A DNA stretch of 64,000 bases from Mactromeris polynyma (Eukaryota; Mollusca; Bivalvia; Venerida; Mactridae). Within the stretch, counting starts at the first letter, position 1. Every line of letters begins with the position of its first letter. The stretch covers positions 10,561,385-10,625,384 of the forward strand of contig JASFXZ010000010.1 in NCBI GenBank assembly GCA_032209605.1. The letters run 5' to 3'. The position numbers and the translations under genes were made by a program. Of this stretch, positions 12,080 through 22,754 are shown piece by piece. Below the pieces are notes generated by a model. The model saw only the letters and a program-made list of their open reading frames with translations. It did not search any database and was not told where the DNA came from.

Positions 12080-12306
12080 TATGGAAGCCCTGGAGGGACA
12101 TTTAAAATTAATATTTAAAATTTAAAACTTATAATTTAATTATTAATATTTAAAATTTAGGCATACAGGCATGTAAAAGAAGCAAACTACTACAATCCCG
12201 TGACTAATTGACTTTTGTAGACAAAATACGATGAAGAGAATTAAATTTTAAATAGTAAGAATTAATTTTAAATATTAATTTTAAATGTCCCTCCAGGGCT
12301 TCCATA
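12080..12306. mobile_element. Palindromic MITE with 6-7 bp target duplication
   Basis: The termini are long, near-perfect inverted repeats: TATGGAAGCCCTGGAGGGAC on the left and its inverse on the right. They continue into a TTAAAATTAATATTTAAA tract. GTCATC (or AGTCATC) flanks both ends (12074-12079 and 12307-12312). The interior is short and non-coding. The superfamily is uncertain. Confidence 0.85.
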
Positions 12307-12410
12307 GTCATCAGTATATAATAAAGGTCTTGTTATTGGGATTAACAATTTAGTGGTTCCTACTAATTGAATAAAAAGGCTTGGAATGTGTACGCTATGT
12401 TATACTAGGA

Positions 12411-12710
12411 TTATTCTGTCCGCGGGAAACGTTTGCAGTAACGATGTCTACAAGCAGTACATTTATTGTTATTGTGACACTGAGAGCGTCCCGAAATTGT
12501 GGTCTTAATCAAAAATACTGTGTCCAAATAGTTAAAGCCCAAAGAAATCTTAATTGTGAGCCTTTCATCGGTGTTAAAATACTCTGAGACACCCCTATTA
12601 TCGTCCATTTTGTATTTAATAAGCATAAGGCCCCAACAATAAGCTGTTTCCCGCGCAAACACTGGGACGCGTTCGTTTATTGTAAACTGACGAAACTGTA
12701 CTTTACACAT
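12411..12710 (-). other. Unidentified open frame, Cys-rich end
   Basis: A 99-residue open frame with a real ATG, ending in a stretch with Cys spaced as CHNNNKCTACRHRYC, which hints at a small metal-binding motif. It sits inside an intron on the same strand as the large gene. No splice acceptor or donor joins it convincingly and no homologue is recognised. It may be chance or a transposon relic. Confidence 0.25.
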
Positions 12711-12919
12711 GTTTCACTTAACTGATAAACTTGGTGAAGAGTTAGCCTAAAAATCAACATAACTCAGCGTGGCATAAGGCCTTATGACGAGGAGATTAAA
12801 GTAAGGTTTTGGTTAACATTGATACGTTTAAATACTTAATGAGCCCTGCACAACCTGATATTTGTATTGACTCATCCAGAATATATTTATAATCATGTTT
12901 GTAAACAACAAGTTATCAT

Positions 12920-13204
12920 GTAGCGGATCCGTGATCTAGTGGTAACGCGCTGGACTAGTAAACCAGGGATCACAGGTTCGACCCCCGCTCCACCACTAAC
13001 TGTACTAACAGTCTTTCGGATAGATACAAAAACAGAGGTCCCGTGTACGATGCTTTACATCGGGCACGTAAAAGAGCCAGGTGTGCTTCTGGAACTGGGG
13101 CATCTTCTCTATCATGAATCCTTCAAAAAAAAATTCAAATGACTAACATACTTGTGGAGGCGTCGCCCATATGGGAAACCGGTGGTGACGATAAATAAAC
13201 GCAA
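12920..13204 (+). mobile_element. tRNA-derived SINE
   Basis: A tRNA-like head carries an A box (TGATCTAGTGG) and a B box (GGTTCGACCCC) at about 12931-12981, with a Thr-like AGT anticodon loop but a poor T stem. It is followed by a body containing GGTCCCGTGTAC and GGGCACGTAAAAGAGCC, then an A-rich tract and a tail ending GATAAATAAACGCAAA. The same tail occurs inverted at 62629-62672. It lies antisense to the host gene and ends about 20 bp from the exon 3 splice donor. Confidence 0.8.
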
Positions 13205-13225
13205 ATTGCGTCACTAAATACTAAC

Positions 13226-13396
13226 CTTCACTTCTATCCTGGGCGTCGATTGTCTGCACATGTAACCCATTGCCATAGCAACAAGTTGGTATCTAAGACT
13301 CTTCAGAATGCATTCATAGTCGGCTGGCGTGCTGAGACCACGTGACTTGACTTGTTTCACTGCTAGAGTGACGGATGTCACTAAATCATCTAAATG
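13226..13396 (-). CDS. Exon 3 of the unknown minus-strand gene
   Basis: A 57-codon exon, residues 368-424, starting HLDDLVTSVTLAVKQVKSRG and ending MCRQSTPRIEVK. The acceptor is AATTTCAG and the donor GTTAGT; both are phase 0. The peptide is predominantly helical with regular hydrophobic spacing (LKSLRYQLVAMAMGYM). Together with exon 2 it resembles a spectrin-like or other helical-bundle segment; that resemblance is only by eye. Confidence 0.8.
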
Positions 13397-13515
13397 CTGA
13401 AATTGCATTAAATTATGCATGAATAAGCTAAGATGATTGAGGAAAACAACTTCCGGGAATAAACACTGAACAGTTGGGCACCGATATTACACTGACAAAA
13501 AATACGAGAGGTGAT

Positions 13516-13604
13516 TAAGGCTTAAAAAATATGTTTGTTTCAGGTTTCCCGACCTACCCAACTTTTAAGCCCCGACCCTAGAACATTTTTTCGCGTGTTA
13601 ACAT
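13516..13604. repeat. Family H element end fragment (H2)
   Basis: It matches, inverted, the right end of the element at 55699-56133. The shared words include GTTTCCCGACCTACCC, GCCCCGACCCTAGAACATTT and TCGCGTGTTAA. Confidence 0.75.
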
Positions 13605-13635
13605 GTTTAAATCAAACCCTGTATATTCTTACAGT

Positions 13636-13755
13636 CATGAGTAACACAATATACACATACATTTGAACAGAAATACGAGTACATACACCTACCCCAGACA
13701 TGAGTAACAAAATATACACATACATTTGAAAAAAAATTCGAGTACATACACCCTA
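13636..13755. repeat. 66-bp tandem duplication, two copies
   Basis: CATGAGTAACACAATATACA and the following ATACATTTGAA and CGAGTACATACACC are repeated with small changes, at about 13636 and 13698. No function is evident. Confidence 0.75.
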
Positions 13756-14064
13756 TCATTTTTTACACAAAAAAACTGCAATTTTAATTCGCTTTAAGTA
13801 TTATTTGTGTTGAGAATACAAAAGGAGAAAAAACTCCGGTGAAAAATCTTAACAGCACACCAAAATTCTTTGGAAACAATTTGCGCACACTGTGTGATTG
13901 TCTCCCTTGTGTGATGGTTACTGACAAAAATAGTACCTCCATGCTTATGCTCGTTTTCACTGACAAAATGATGTGAATGGAAAAATAGATATTGATTTAA
14001 TTAAAACAAATTGAAACAATAAATTAGCAATATATAGAAGTGGATTTCGGTTATTATGGAAAAT

Positions 14065-14228
14065 GAATTTCGCTAAAGCTACCGAAATTCAGTGTTTCGT
14101 AAGGTTAACCAATCCGCGTCAAGGTTACAAACGCTGTTCGGTTGAAGAGAAGTTGGTTTAGTGGTTAACATAAGATTTGATTGGTTTACACAGCAATGAT
14201 ATGCAAATAGATGCGCCGAAAAAGATGC
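14065..14228 (-). repeat. Dispersed repeat family R (R1)
   Basis: It shares long blocks with 29318-29520 (opposite strand) and 32922-33062. These include TTGAAGAGAAGTTGGTTTAG, TTGATTGGTTTACACAGCA and the AACCAATCCGCGTCAAGG segment. The translated frame has no gene support. Confidence 0.7.
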
Positions 14229-14555
14229 TCGTAACAAACACTCATTTATATTCCAGTACATTTCCATAAAAATCAAGTTAAAATGTTTATTCAACAAATA
14301 ATGCATTAAATTAATTTCTATAAATCTAGTCAAAACCAGGGCAAAACAATATTTGCTTTGTTTAAGATTACTTTAATGACAATTTAAGAATAAATATCAG
14401 TCAAAATGGCAGCCATCTAACAAAGGGAGGTAATCACAAAATACTCAAAGAAAGATATTTAGGATGTAGGCATATTGTCACAGCACTCGTTACATGGGAA
14501 TATTAGATAAACGTGAAATATAATAATAATTCAAGTGGTTTCGATAATACGACAA
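14229..14555. other. Non-coding stretch upstream of a possible plus-strand exon
   Basis: AT-rich. It contains AAAATGGCAGCC near 14404, a YY1-like word, and nothing else distinct. If the 14556 exon is real, this would be its promoter or 5' UTR. Confidence 0.3.
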
Positions 14556-14637
14556 ATGGCTGATTACGATGATAGCCCCATTTCGTCACAACATCTCCCA
14601 GAGATAAACACGTTTCTCACGGAGCTGTCGAAATGCG
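14556..14637 (+). CDS. Candidate first coding exon, plus strand
   Basis: ATG in a good context (ACAAATGG) opens MADYDDSPISSQHLPEINTF, then LTELSKC, with normal protein-like composition. It is followed by a possible GTATAT donor at 14638; without splicing it stops after 31 codons. It lies antisense in the intron between exons 2 and 3 of the large gene. I found no downstream plus-strand partner exon, so it could be a short peptide ORF, a pseudo-exon or the start of an overlapping gene. Confidence 0.3.
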
Positions 14638-15007
14638 GTATATATGTATAAATCAAATCAAATTCAAACACAAAATAACAAATAAGTATCATTTGATATT
14701 TGTCAAGCTGATATCGAGAAGTTGATGCCCACTTCTTAATCTAAACAGAAAAGCACTATTTTAGCGTTTAACAATCGATATTGAGCTAAAAACAATTAAA
14801 TTTCATGACGAATTCTGATTCGACATATTCATGATCATGAATACTAATTGGTTGTTTGATTTGTAGAATAGTTAAAGCCTGGAACAAGTGAGTAAGAAAA
14901 TGTGTTAATATAACCACTCTAAGATATCTAGAAGGTTCCCAAGCCTTAAAATGAAAATAAAGGCAGAAATGTACCCTAGTGTTTAAAATTCTAAAAAATA
15001 CGGTCTA

Positions 15008-15215
15008 TGCGCATGCGCTGTTGAAAATGCTTTGAAAACCGGAAGTGCTAAACATGTGCGGCAAAACTCAAGGCTTGTTTACAGCTATTTGAAATAATAT
15101 AATATAAACAGGAAGGAGTGCTCCAAACACCACAAATACACAGATAGGCAAACAACCGGAGCCGGAAGTCCAAGGTGAAAGAAAGAGATCGAAGATGCGT
15201 ACTCTATATATAAAG
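15008..15215 (+). promoter_or_regulatory. Promoter-like island: NRF1 site, two ETS sites, TATA box
   Basis: A perfect NRF1-type palindrome TGCGCATGCGC lies at 15008-15018. ETS/GABP sites are ACCGGAAGTG at 15038-15047 and GCCGGAAGTC at 15161-15170. A TATATAAAG box sits at 15207-15215. This spacing and composition is typical of housekeeping promoters. It lies about 40 bp from the 3' end of exon 2 of the minus-strand gene, so it could drive an antisense transcript or an internal minus-strand start. Confidence 0.45.
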
Positions 15216-15253
15216 AGTCAGTGTACCTTTACTCTTTGGAAATAAACTTATAC

Positions 15254-15367
15254 CTGTAAACGCATAGCTTCGGTGCGAACATGCCAACGTTTGTCAACTT
15301 GATCACGTTGGTGTGATGTCACTATGACCCACACTAACTTCCAATCGTCATCTAAATCTATCAATTT
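15254..15367 (-). CDS. Exon 2 of the unknown minus-strand gene
   Basis: A 38-codon exon, residues 330-367, beginning KLIDLDDDWKLVWVIVTSHQ and ending WHVRTEAMRLQ. The acceptor is CCAACCAG and the donor GTATAAG; both junctions are phase 0. Three Trp residues in a mostly helical peptide are distinctive and recall the Trp positions of spectrin-like repeats, but I cannot assign a family. Confidence 0.8.
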
Positions 15368-18300
15368 CTGGTTGGGAAAAGGTAATAAATAATTTTACGA
15401 CGTAAAATGTCTGTTTAGCCGTACAGAAATGTACCAAGAGTGTCGTCAAATTCTAACCGGCCATAAGACGCATCCGTTTCTTTCGTTTTATTATACAAAT
15501 TGATTCGTCCATAATTGTTCAGAACGATCAAATAATGACATAATGGTCTCAACAAGCTTTTGTCACAGCTTTGTCAAAGTTATGCAAATAAACTTTGCAA
15601 TCTAATGTCTGCCGCGGCCAAAGCATCGCCAAAGTTATTCATTATACGTTTAGTTAAAGGCAAGAATGACCTTATTTTACAAACACTCAGAGAATATTAC
15701 ATTCCTGTCGTAAACTTTATAGTTGATTGGTTTGACGTAATCGACATTCATAAGTCAATGGACTTTAAACACTAGATCGAATATTTAATTAACATCGACT
15801 TAAAGGTAGATATCCGAATTTTAGCAGTGCGTATTTTTTCGTTGAAGTATTTTACAGTTGATTCAAAACTTCTGACATACATCTATTTTTGGAACGGTGT
15901 GCATAATTTTATTGACTAGCAAATAAATATCCATTAATGGCGACCGTGAAACACGGACGATATTAGTAATGTGTTCGTCACTTAGTAATTGACTACAGTT
16001 ATAAAACATGCCTATATACATGTAAGACTATATTTGACTCTTACAAACTGTGCCACTCGGTCCTTCAATTTCATTTTCTCCAAACCGCTTTAAAATTTAT
16101 GGTTTAATATCACAGTCGGACACCTTCATTTTGTCACTTTCTATATATAGCTCGTTAATTTAGATTTCATTTTTTCGGTTTTGTCAAATACAGTCTTTTC
16201 ATTGGTCGCGTCATGATTTGGTGAAGATTTTTAGACCAATCGTAATGCTCGTTATATTCGGCATACTAGTCAAAATGGCGACGTTCAGTGAGGAATGGTA
16301 ATATTTGGCACATGAAAATTTGGCTTTAAAGATAACATTTGTCTTTAGGTTTTTTTTTAATTTTAAAGATTTGTCACCAATAGTTTTCATTTGCACATAT
16401 TTAGCGACGTCATTCTAGCGAGTTTTCAGAAATGTAAGCCTCATTTTGATTGGTCTAGTTCTGAAAACAAATTAGGTGATTTCGTGACCAAATTCAGGCA
16501 GTCACCTTTCAACTGCATTAAACGGGCTTTTAATATAAATACGATCTATTTAAAAGTATTTGAATACAGAAAATATTTAATTAATAATGTTTGCATCAAA
16601 CTAGGTTGGAACACTAAATTACGTGGTTTTATGTCTCGTATTGATGTCGTATCGCATTGATGAACTATTTATAACATGATTAAACAACATGTAAATTAAA
16701 ACCTTACCACACTTGACTATGTAATTATTTAGAACTTTATATCTTTTTATCAAACGGGCGATATTGTGTATCCATACAATTAATGCAATTTATAACAGCA
16801 TGGTTAGACATTATGAACAAAACACATTATGCCGTTGACGTTTAGACCCCATTCTGAGATTGCAAACAATATAACATCGATTCATGAGGGCATTATTTAT
16901 CAAAACGACTTCCGAAGTCTGTCCGTAGAAACAACGAAAAGGAATGGAACGGGTTTGAGGGCTTTTAGACGGGGCGTGGTTGGAGTTAAAAGCCCTCATT
17001 TGAGTATCATTTTTACGGAGAACTGCATTCGGTACACCGACTAGCAATTGTTGCGTCTAATAATATTTGTACTTGCTTCCAATTTGCGTAATCAAAATCA
17101 TTAATTCATAGTTCTCAATATATATGAATTGATTCTATGAATGTAAATCGACTTAAAATGCGTCCTTATTCTTTTCAAAGTCATGTGTTTGATCACAGAA
17201 TCGATGCCATCGTTAAGTCACAATTAACAACAGTTTTACGCTCACCAACAAAACAACACGTAGATATACCACCATCAGTTCTGTAACATACGTTACCGAC
17301 ATAATAATTACAATACATAAATCATTGTTGTTTCATCAACAATTACAATATAGCATTCTCTTTTAGTCCCGTATCCATGTATTAACACAAGACATTCTAT
17401 GAATAATAAATGCCACGGTTAGGCAATGCTAATGCTTACAGTTTAAGCATTCTGAGGCACATATTTTATTTAAAATTGGTTGTATTTAACCAACAAACTT
17501 TTAAACTTGCATAATACGTAAAAATCGACCATACAATCGTTGATGAAACAATTAGATATCCATTTTATGTAAGAGACGGGTGAAATAACTTCTGCTGTTT
17601 TCCTTCCGTAACGTAAATTACAAATTGTATTCGCTGAATAGCTAAAGTCTTAAAAGAATCAAAAACGATTCAAAACATTATTTTCGTCTAGAATACCAAC
17701 ATTATATCAAATGCTACAACGTTTGGAGACAATTTAGTTCATCAAATCTATTTTCTGAGTGTAAGTAACGTAAATTACTCATAACCATAACAGTTGTCAT
17801 AAAAAATGCAACTAACAGAATACACGTACAAGGATTTTCTTCAATTTTTCAAATCTTTTACATGAATTTATAAAGTTTTATTCAGTCCAAACACTAATGT
17901 GTAGCATTATTTAAACATCTTGTTTATATTTCTCATGTTTTAGTTAAATCCATAAGCCAATAGTTATGCATGATGGCAACTATTGTAACACAGATATACA
18001 ATACATGAAAGAAAAACAATACAATTCGATATAAGTTTTCTCATACATCCCCTGAATTATTTAATATTCCATTATGTATTAAGTTAGCTAAAAGAATGCA
18101 TTGTCTTGTAATTCTTCAGTTGACAGCAGGAATAATAGTTACGGCGTAACGATCATCACCAGTCTCTTACATACATGTAACGGTAGGTAGGGAAATATAT
18201 ATATGCGTGATACGTCATAGCTTTCTGATTCCGGCTCTGATGCGTGTGACACTATGTCGGTCATTTAATTACAAAAGATTCTGTAGTTTCAGAATATGAC

Positions 18301-19152
18301 ATACAGCCTCCGAACACTGTTTAATCATTAGATATACATACATGATTATTTATTTAAACACAAAGATACAACTGTAATCAGAAAGCTAATGACGTAAATG
18401 AATGTAAGATGCCTCATACGTTGTCAGTTACTGTGCAACCTGTCCAAAGCATTACCCTTCGGGAGATATACATCTGGCTGATGTTGAGAGGGTGCTGCTC
18501 TGGAAAGGTTAAATTGGTAGCACTGTTCTACAGGAAAAGTAATTAAGTGTTGTTTGAAGAGAGATTGCTCCACAACAGAGGGCCGCTCTGTTCTTACTAA
18601 AAAAGGACAATTTAAAATACGTACGTGATGTACATGTATATGATTAACTTTTGAGCAAAATGTCTCGAACCAGATGTATGATTATCGATCACAGTTACTG
18701 TCAGATGATTCGAAGAAAACATCGACGAAAATATATGTTCCTTTTTAAAACAAACGGGGCCAATATTCTTAAAATAACACTAAGTCCAAACTTACACTTA
18801 TAAATACGAGAAAATTCGCTCAAATTATTTGATATATTACCTAAAACAATACTTAAAAAGGATATTTGCGGAAAAATCTCCCATATGTTGAGTTTGCGCT
18901 CACGTATTTTAGCGGGTTGGTGAGTTACACGCTTCATGCTTACAGAATACATGCTTGAGTGACATCTCAAATGAGAGAAAACTCAGCTGGTTTGAAAATA
19001 AGAGAATGCTAAACTGGACAATTTTGTAAAATATGGGGCCGTCATAGATTCAACATACCAAGAATCCGACGTCGGATGATTCATTCCGACAAGTTAATGA
19101 TAAAGCATCTTACATTCGTGTTTAAAGATCACATGATTTTAGGTACACTCAC
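15368..19152. other. Intron 1, nothing recognised
   Basis: Long AT-rich intron between exons 1 and 2. The overlapping open frames at 16811-17047 on both strands and 18701-18970 have no exon support. No repeat array was seen. Confidence 0.5.
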
Positions 19153-20139
19153 CCCTTCACAATTATTACACAAATCAGGTGTTTCAAAACAATCCGAATT
19201 AGTGGGTGTGCCCATGCCGTCCATTGACGTTAGTATAATGCTTGATATAGATCTTTCACTCGCTTTCTTCGCCAGATTAATGTCCAGATCTGCATAGCTA
19301 CCACTTACAATTCGATACATATCCGTGTGCCTACCCGCTCCTGGCGTCACTGATGACGTCAGCGTTACGTCAGTAAAGTTCTCGTTCCTCACCCAACCTC
19401 GTCTGTTCCGCGTTGTTTCTTCCTCCTTGCTGAGGTTAAATGCTCCTGTCTCGTCAGGAATTGACAACATGTCAGTGTCACTTGCTTCCGTGTCAGTAGA
19501 AGTGTCAAGATCACTAATAAGTTTGGCTGAATTTCGGCCATCATTTTTCTTACTTTTGTTTCGTCTGTTCACTCGCTTTCTAGCACTTTTCGGTCTTGCA
19601 TTCGTATTTCTTTCTGGTGATACAGAACTTACACTATTTAACGATAAAGTGTCGTCTGACATTTCTTCCGATTGGTTACCACCATTAGTTACCGATTTAT
19701 CTTTTGCCGATCGTACCAAACGACTTATCTGTGAATCGGATAATTCCGCCTTTTTCGATTTAGTGTCGCCTCGAACTCTATGACCCCGATGTCCGAGGCG
19801 ACACGAATGAGGTCGTGAAGCGCGCGTGGTTTCTTCGTTTTGTGCATTTTTCTCACTTTCCGTAGCTTTAGCGTTGTTTGATTCTTGAGAATTTTTCAAA
19901 TGGTTGGATAAATTATTTCTTTGAAACAGATATCCACCGGGAATATCGTTTTCACCGATTCCAGAGTCACGTGATTCCGCTTGGTGAAGTTTCCCGGATG
20001 TAGGATTGATTTCCAGTTCATTTTCAACGTCAATGTCGGAATCTATGTCATCTTCGCGTATTGTCGGTAATTTCCGGACGCTATTTGAAATCAACACGGA
20101 CCTTTTACTTCCACAAACTGTACTTATGCCAGTTCCCAT
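19153..20139 (-). CDS. First coding exon of unknown gene, possible N-myristoylated protein
   Basis: A 987-nt exon (329 codons) from ATG at 20139-20137, which has an optimal context (AACCATGGG), to a GTGAGT donor at 19152. An upstream in-frame TTG is not the start. The protein begins MGTGISTVCG: Gly2 and Ser6 fit an N-myristoylation site and Cys9 could be palmitoylated, so membrane attachment is plausible. The rest is disordered: acidic (residues 28-42), Ser-rich, with a strongly basic patch at about 181-203 (ARPKSARKR...KSKK) that could act as a nuclear localisation signal. Ends PDLCNNCEG and splices in phase 0 to exon 2. Function unknown. Confidence 0.85.
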
Positions 20140-20222
20140 GGTTACCAAGTGTGCGATTAAATCTCTGAATCACGTGATCGAACTTTGTCATGGTAACCTG
20201 TCACATGAATCACCATGGTGAC
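20140..20222 (-). other. 5' UTR part of the first coding exon
   Basis: A polypyrimidine tract ending TATTTTTAG precedes 20222, so transcription starts further right and at least one non-coding exon lies upstream. All three frames of this leader contain stops before the main ATG, so no upstream coding exon can read through it. Confidence 0.6.
20157..20216 (-). CDS. Upstream ORF in the 5' leader (19 residues)
   Basis: ATG at 20216-20214 in a near-ideal context (GTCACCATGG) opens MVIHVTGYHDKVRSRDSEI and stops at 20159-20157, 17 nt before the main ATG and out of frame with it. Such an ORF would be expected to reduce translation of the main protein unless ribosomes reinitiate. Functional relevance is inferred. 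Confidence 0.45.
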   Translation of the reverse strand: MVIHVTGYHDKVRSRDSEI

Positions 20223-20471
20223 CTAAAAATATAAAAAAATGTTATCTTAATTCATGCACTCTAGAAATGTATGTATACACAAATTCTTAATCATATACCA
20301 ACACGTCCGTTGTCAACTGCTTAAATAAATCCATATGTTGTTGACAGCTATATAATAATTCAATAAAAATCAGCCATATTCAAACTATTTTTCTTTCGAA
20401 CATTAATAGATTATCGTTCATTTTCTATCCGATGTGACAAAATCGATGATCTATAGGGAGATGACGTTACG

Positions 20472-20479
20472 TATAAAAG
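20472..20479 (+). promoter_or_regulatory. TATA box candidate
   Basis: TATAAAAG preceded by TGACGTTACG, a CRE-like half site. It faces right, away from the large gene. No plus-strand coding exon follows, so any transcript would be non-coding. It might also be chance in an AT-rich genome. Confidence 0.3.
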
Positions 20480-20605
20480 CCTGCCTTCCGGAACGTGAAC
20501 TTAGAAACGAGGTCAAGTCAGACTGGTTGTAAAGGTTGGTACAGAAATATCTCTCTGTAACTTAAATTGATGGAATAACAAAAGTTTTATAAATCAACGG
20601 AAAAT

Positions 20606-20776
20606 ACAGTAAAACCTCACATAAAGACCACCTCAATATTAAGACCACATAAAAATTAAGACCACAATTTTCAAGTACATTTATTGCTCTTAATTCAACC
20701 TTAATATTAAGACCATCTCAATAAGAAGACCAGTTTTCAAGGGTCGCAAAGGTGATCGTTATATTGTGGTTTTACT
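20606..20776 (-). repeat. Family A TIR element (A3)
   Basis: Starts ACAGTAAAACCTCAC and ends GTGGTTTTACTG. The interior is the inverse of copy A2 (TTGCTCTTAATTCAACCTT). Nearly complete and non-coding. Confidence 0.8.
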
Positions 20777-21600
20777 GAAATACTCAAATGCATTTGAAAA
20801 ATTGTAAAAGTCAAATAAACATCAATATTATAACATTATACATGTATTATAATTTGTATATATAATCTAATGACATTAACATTGTATGTATGTAATGTAT
20901 GTCATACACTCTTTATTCTTTTCGTGTTGTAATCACATCAACATTGAATTGAGAAAGTGAAAGCGAAACTGATCAATCGTTTGCTTTATTTATTCACAGA
21001 CAGACCAGTTTCGCTTTCATCCCTCGACATGGCTAATTAAAATCTGGCGTTAAAGTGTTATGACAATCATTAAAACATTTATTTGCTTCAAAGAAGTATG
21101 AAATCTAAATCCCATGTATACATCAAATGGTAAAATATATCTGTGAAATAAAATCAATTCAAATGTCCTTTTAAATACATTTAAATAAACCGCATATAAT
21201 GAGAAATATCGATTACGTATTTTACCCTATTGTCCTTGGCGAAATGAATCGGGAAATATTTATCTATACAGGACCTTGTTTCAATTCCTGTTTTGTCAGT
21301 CTGGTCAATGTATGTCAGTTTATCATACATACAAAAACCACCAACCTTTATAGAACCAACGTGATTTTCTTTTCATGCCAGAGTTGAACATATTATGTTC
21401 GAAGTCTTAATCAATCCTCGTATTTAAACACAATAAGCTTTCACAGAAACTATAGAGAAAAGCTTCATTATTAATAAACCACCGGTAAGCTTTAGAAATA
21501 CGTGTATGTAAAGCGCAAAAATGCGTTTTATGAAATTATTCTATAGCCAGACAAGGCCACAAGGTGTCGCTTTACAAAATTTCCGGTATACAACAAAGCT
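20777..21600. other. AT-rich stretch, nothing recognised
   Basis: No exon or element identified between two family A copies. Confidence 0.5.
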
Positions 21601-21714
21601 ACAGTGAAACCTCACTTAAAGGCCACCTCGATAATAAGACCACCTCAAAATTAAACTGAACATAATTTTCAAGTCCATTTTCACTGTTTTACTCTTAATT
21701 CAACCTCAATATTG
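21601..21714 (-). repeat. Family A element, truncated by TTG-rich tract (A4)
   Basis: Starts ACAGTGAAACCTCAC and runs to TTCAACCTCAATATTGG, where it is replaced by the TTG-rich low-complexity sequence. The other terminus is missing, so the simple repeat expanded in or deleted it. Confidence 0.75.
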
Positions 21715-22140
21715 GTTGCTGCTGTAGTTGTTGTTGTTGTTTTAGTAGTGGTTGTTGTTGTTTATGATGTTGTTGTTGTATTTTTGTATTTGTTGTAGTT
21801 TGTGTCGGTGTTGCTGTTTTTGTAGTTGTTGTAGTTGTAGTTATTGTCATTGTTCCTGTTTGTGTTGTTGATTTTGTTGTAGTTGTAATTATTGTCAATG
21901 TTGCTGTTGTTGTATTTTTTTGTAGTTATTGTTGTAGTTGTATTTATTGTCGTTGTTGCTGTTGTTGTTGTTTGTTGTAGTTGTTGTTATTTTGTAGTAG
22001 TAGTGTGGTTGTAGTAGTATTTTTTGTTGTCATTGTCATTGTTGTTGTTTTCTAGTAGTTGCGGTTGCTGTTGTTGCTAAATTAATGTTGTTGTTGCAGC
22101 TGCTGTCTTTTTCTTGTTGTTGTTATTGTTGACGATGATG
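21715..22140. repeat. Long imperfect TTG/GTT microsatellite
   Basis: About 425 bp of T- and G-rich triplet repeat (TTG units with TAG, TAT and TGC variants). The open frame on the minus strand (Thr/Gln-rich) is a product of the triplet and not a gene. Confidence 0.85.
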
Positions 22141-22603
22141 ATGCCATCACGTTTTACTTTGTTGTTGTCATTACTGATGCTAAATGATGAATTTGTTATT
22201 AATGATTCTGTTTACTTTTAAATGGTCTCCATTGCATATTCTTGGCTTATCTCTACTTCGCTCGCTTCGATCTAAACAACAATTTCATACATTCGCTATT
22301 TTAAATTCATGAGTTTTGTAATTCATGCAAAATGCTTTTAATCCCGTCTACTAAAGTTGTTATCTAATTCCTTACACTGAGATTTCGTTAAAAACCAAAC
22401 TTACATTCAATTTGTTTGTAAATACATATGTTAAACATGGTCTTTAAACAGGGCCCCCCATGCAAGTGTAATCGTACAATATACTCTTGTTTAGACAACA
22501 TTCGAGTCTAAGCCTTTTAAAAACAGTCTATATATGCGTGATATATGAGAAACAACCCATTTACAAAGCGTCAAACAACCGACAATGGTTTATAGTTATT
22601 AAA
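22141..22603. other. AT-rich stretch, nothing recognised
   Basis: No supported feature. Confidence 0.5.
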
Positions 22604-22675
22604 TACTGGTCAAAAGTGTTGACCCGGGTGTACTATTTCACGTAGTTTCTAAAAAGCATTCGTATGAACTTAAGC
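22604..22675 (+). repeat. Family C fragment (C3)
   Basis: CTGGTCAAAAGTGTTGACCC, then TACTATTTCACGTAGTTTCT: left part of family C only. Confidence 0.6.
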
Positions 22676-22754
22676 GTCTAGGTGGATTCCGGAACGCGGC
22701 ACCTAAAATAATGTCGTCTGGATGAGTGTCTTAAGTATAGTTTGAGTCGTCGAC

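Noticed and set aside
12923..12996. Possible tRNA-Thr (AGT) gene
   Set aside because: A and B boxes are good but the T stem does not pair, and the sequence continues into a SINE body whose tail recurs elsewhere.
21695..21898. Thr/Gln-rich open frame on the minus strand
   Set aside because: Translation of the TTG-rich triplet repeat.
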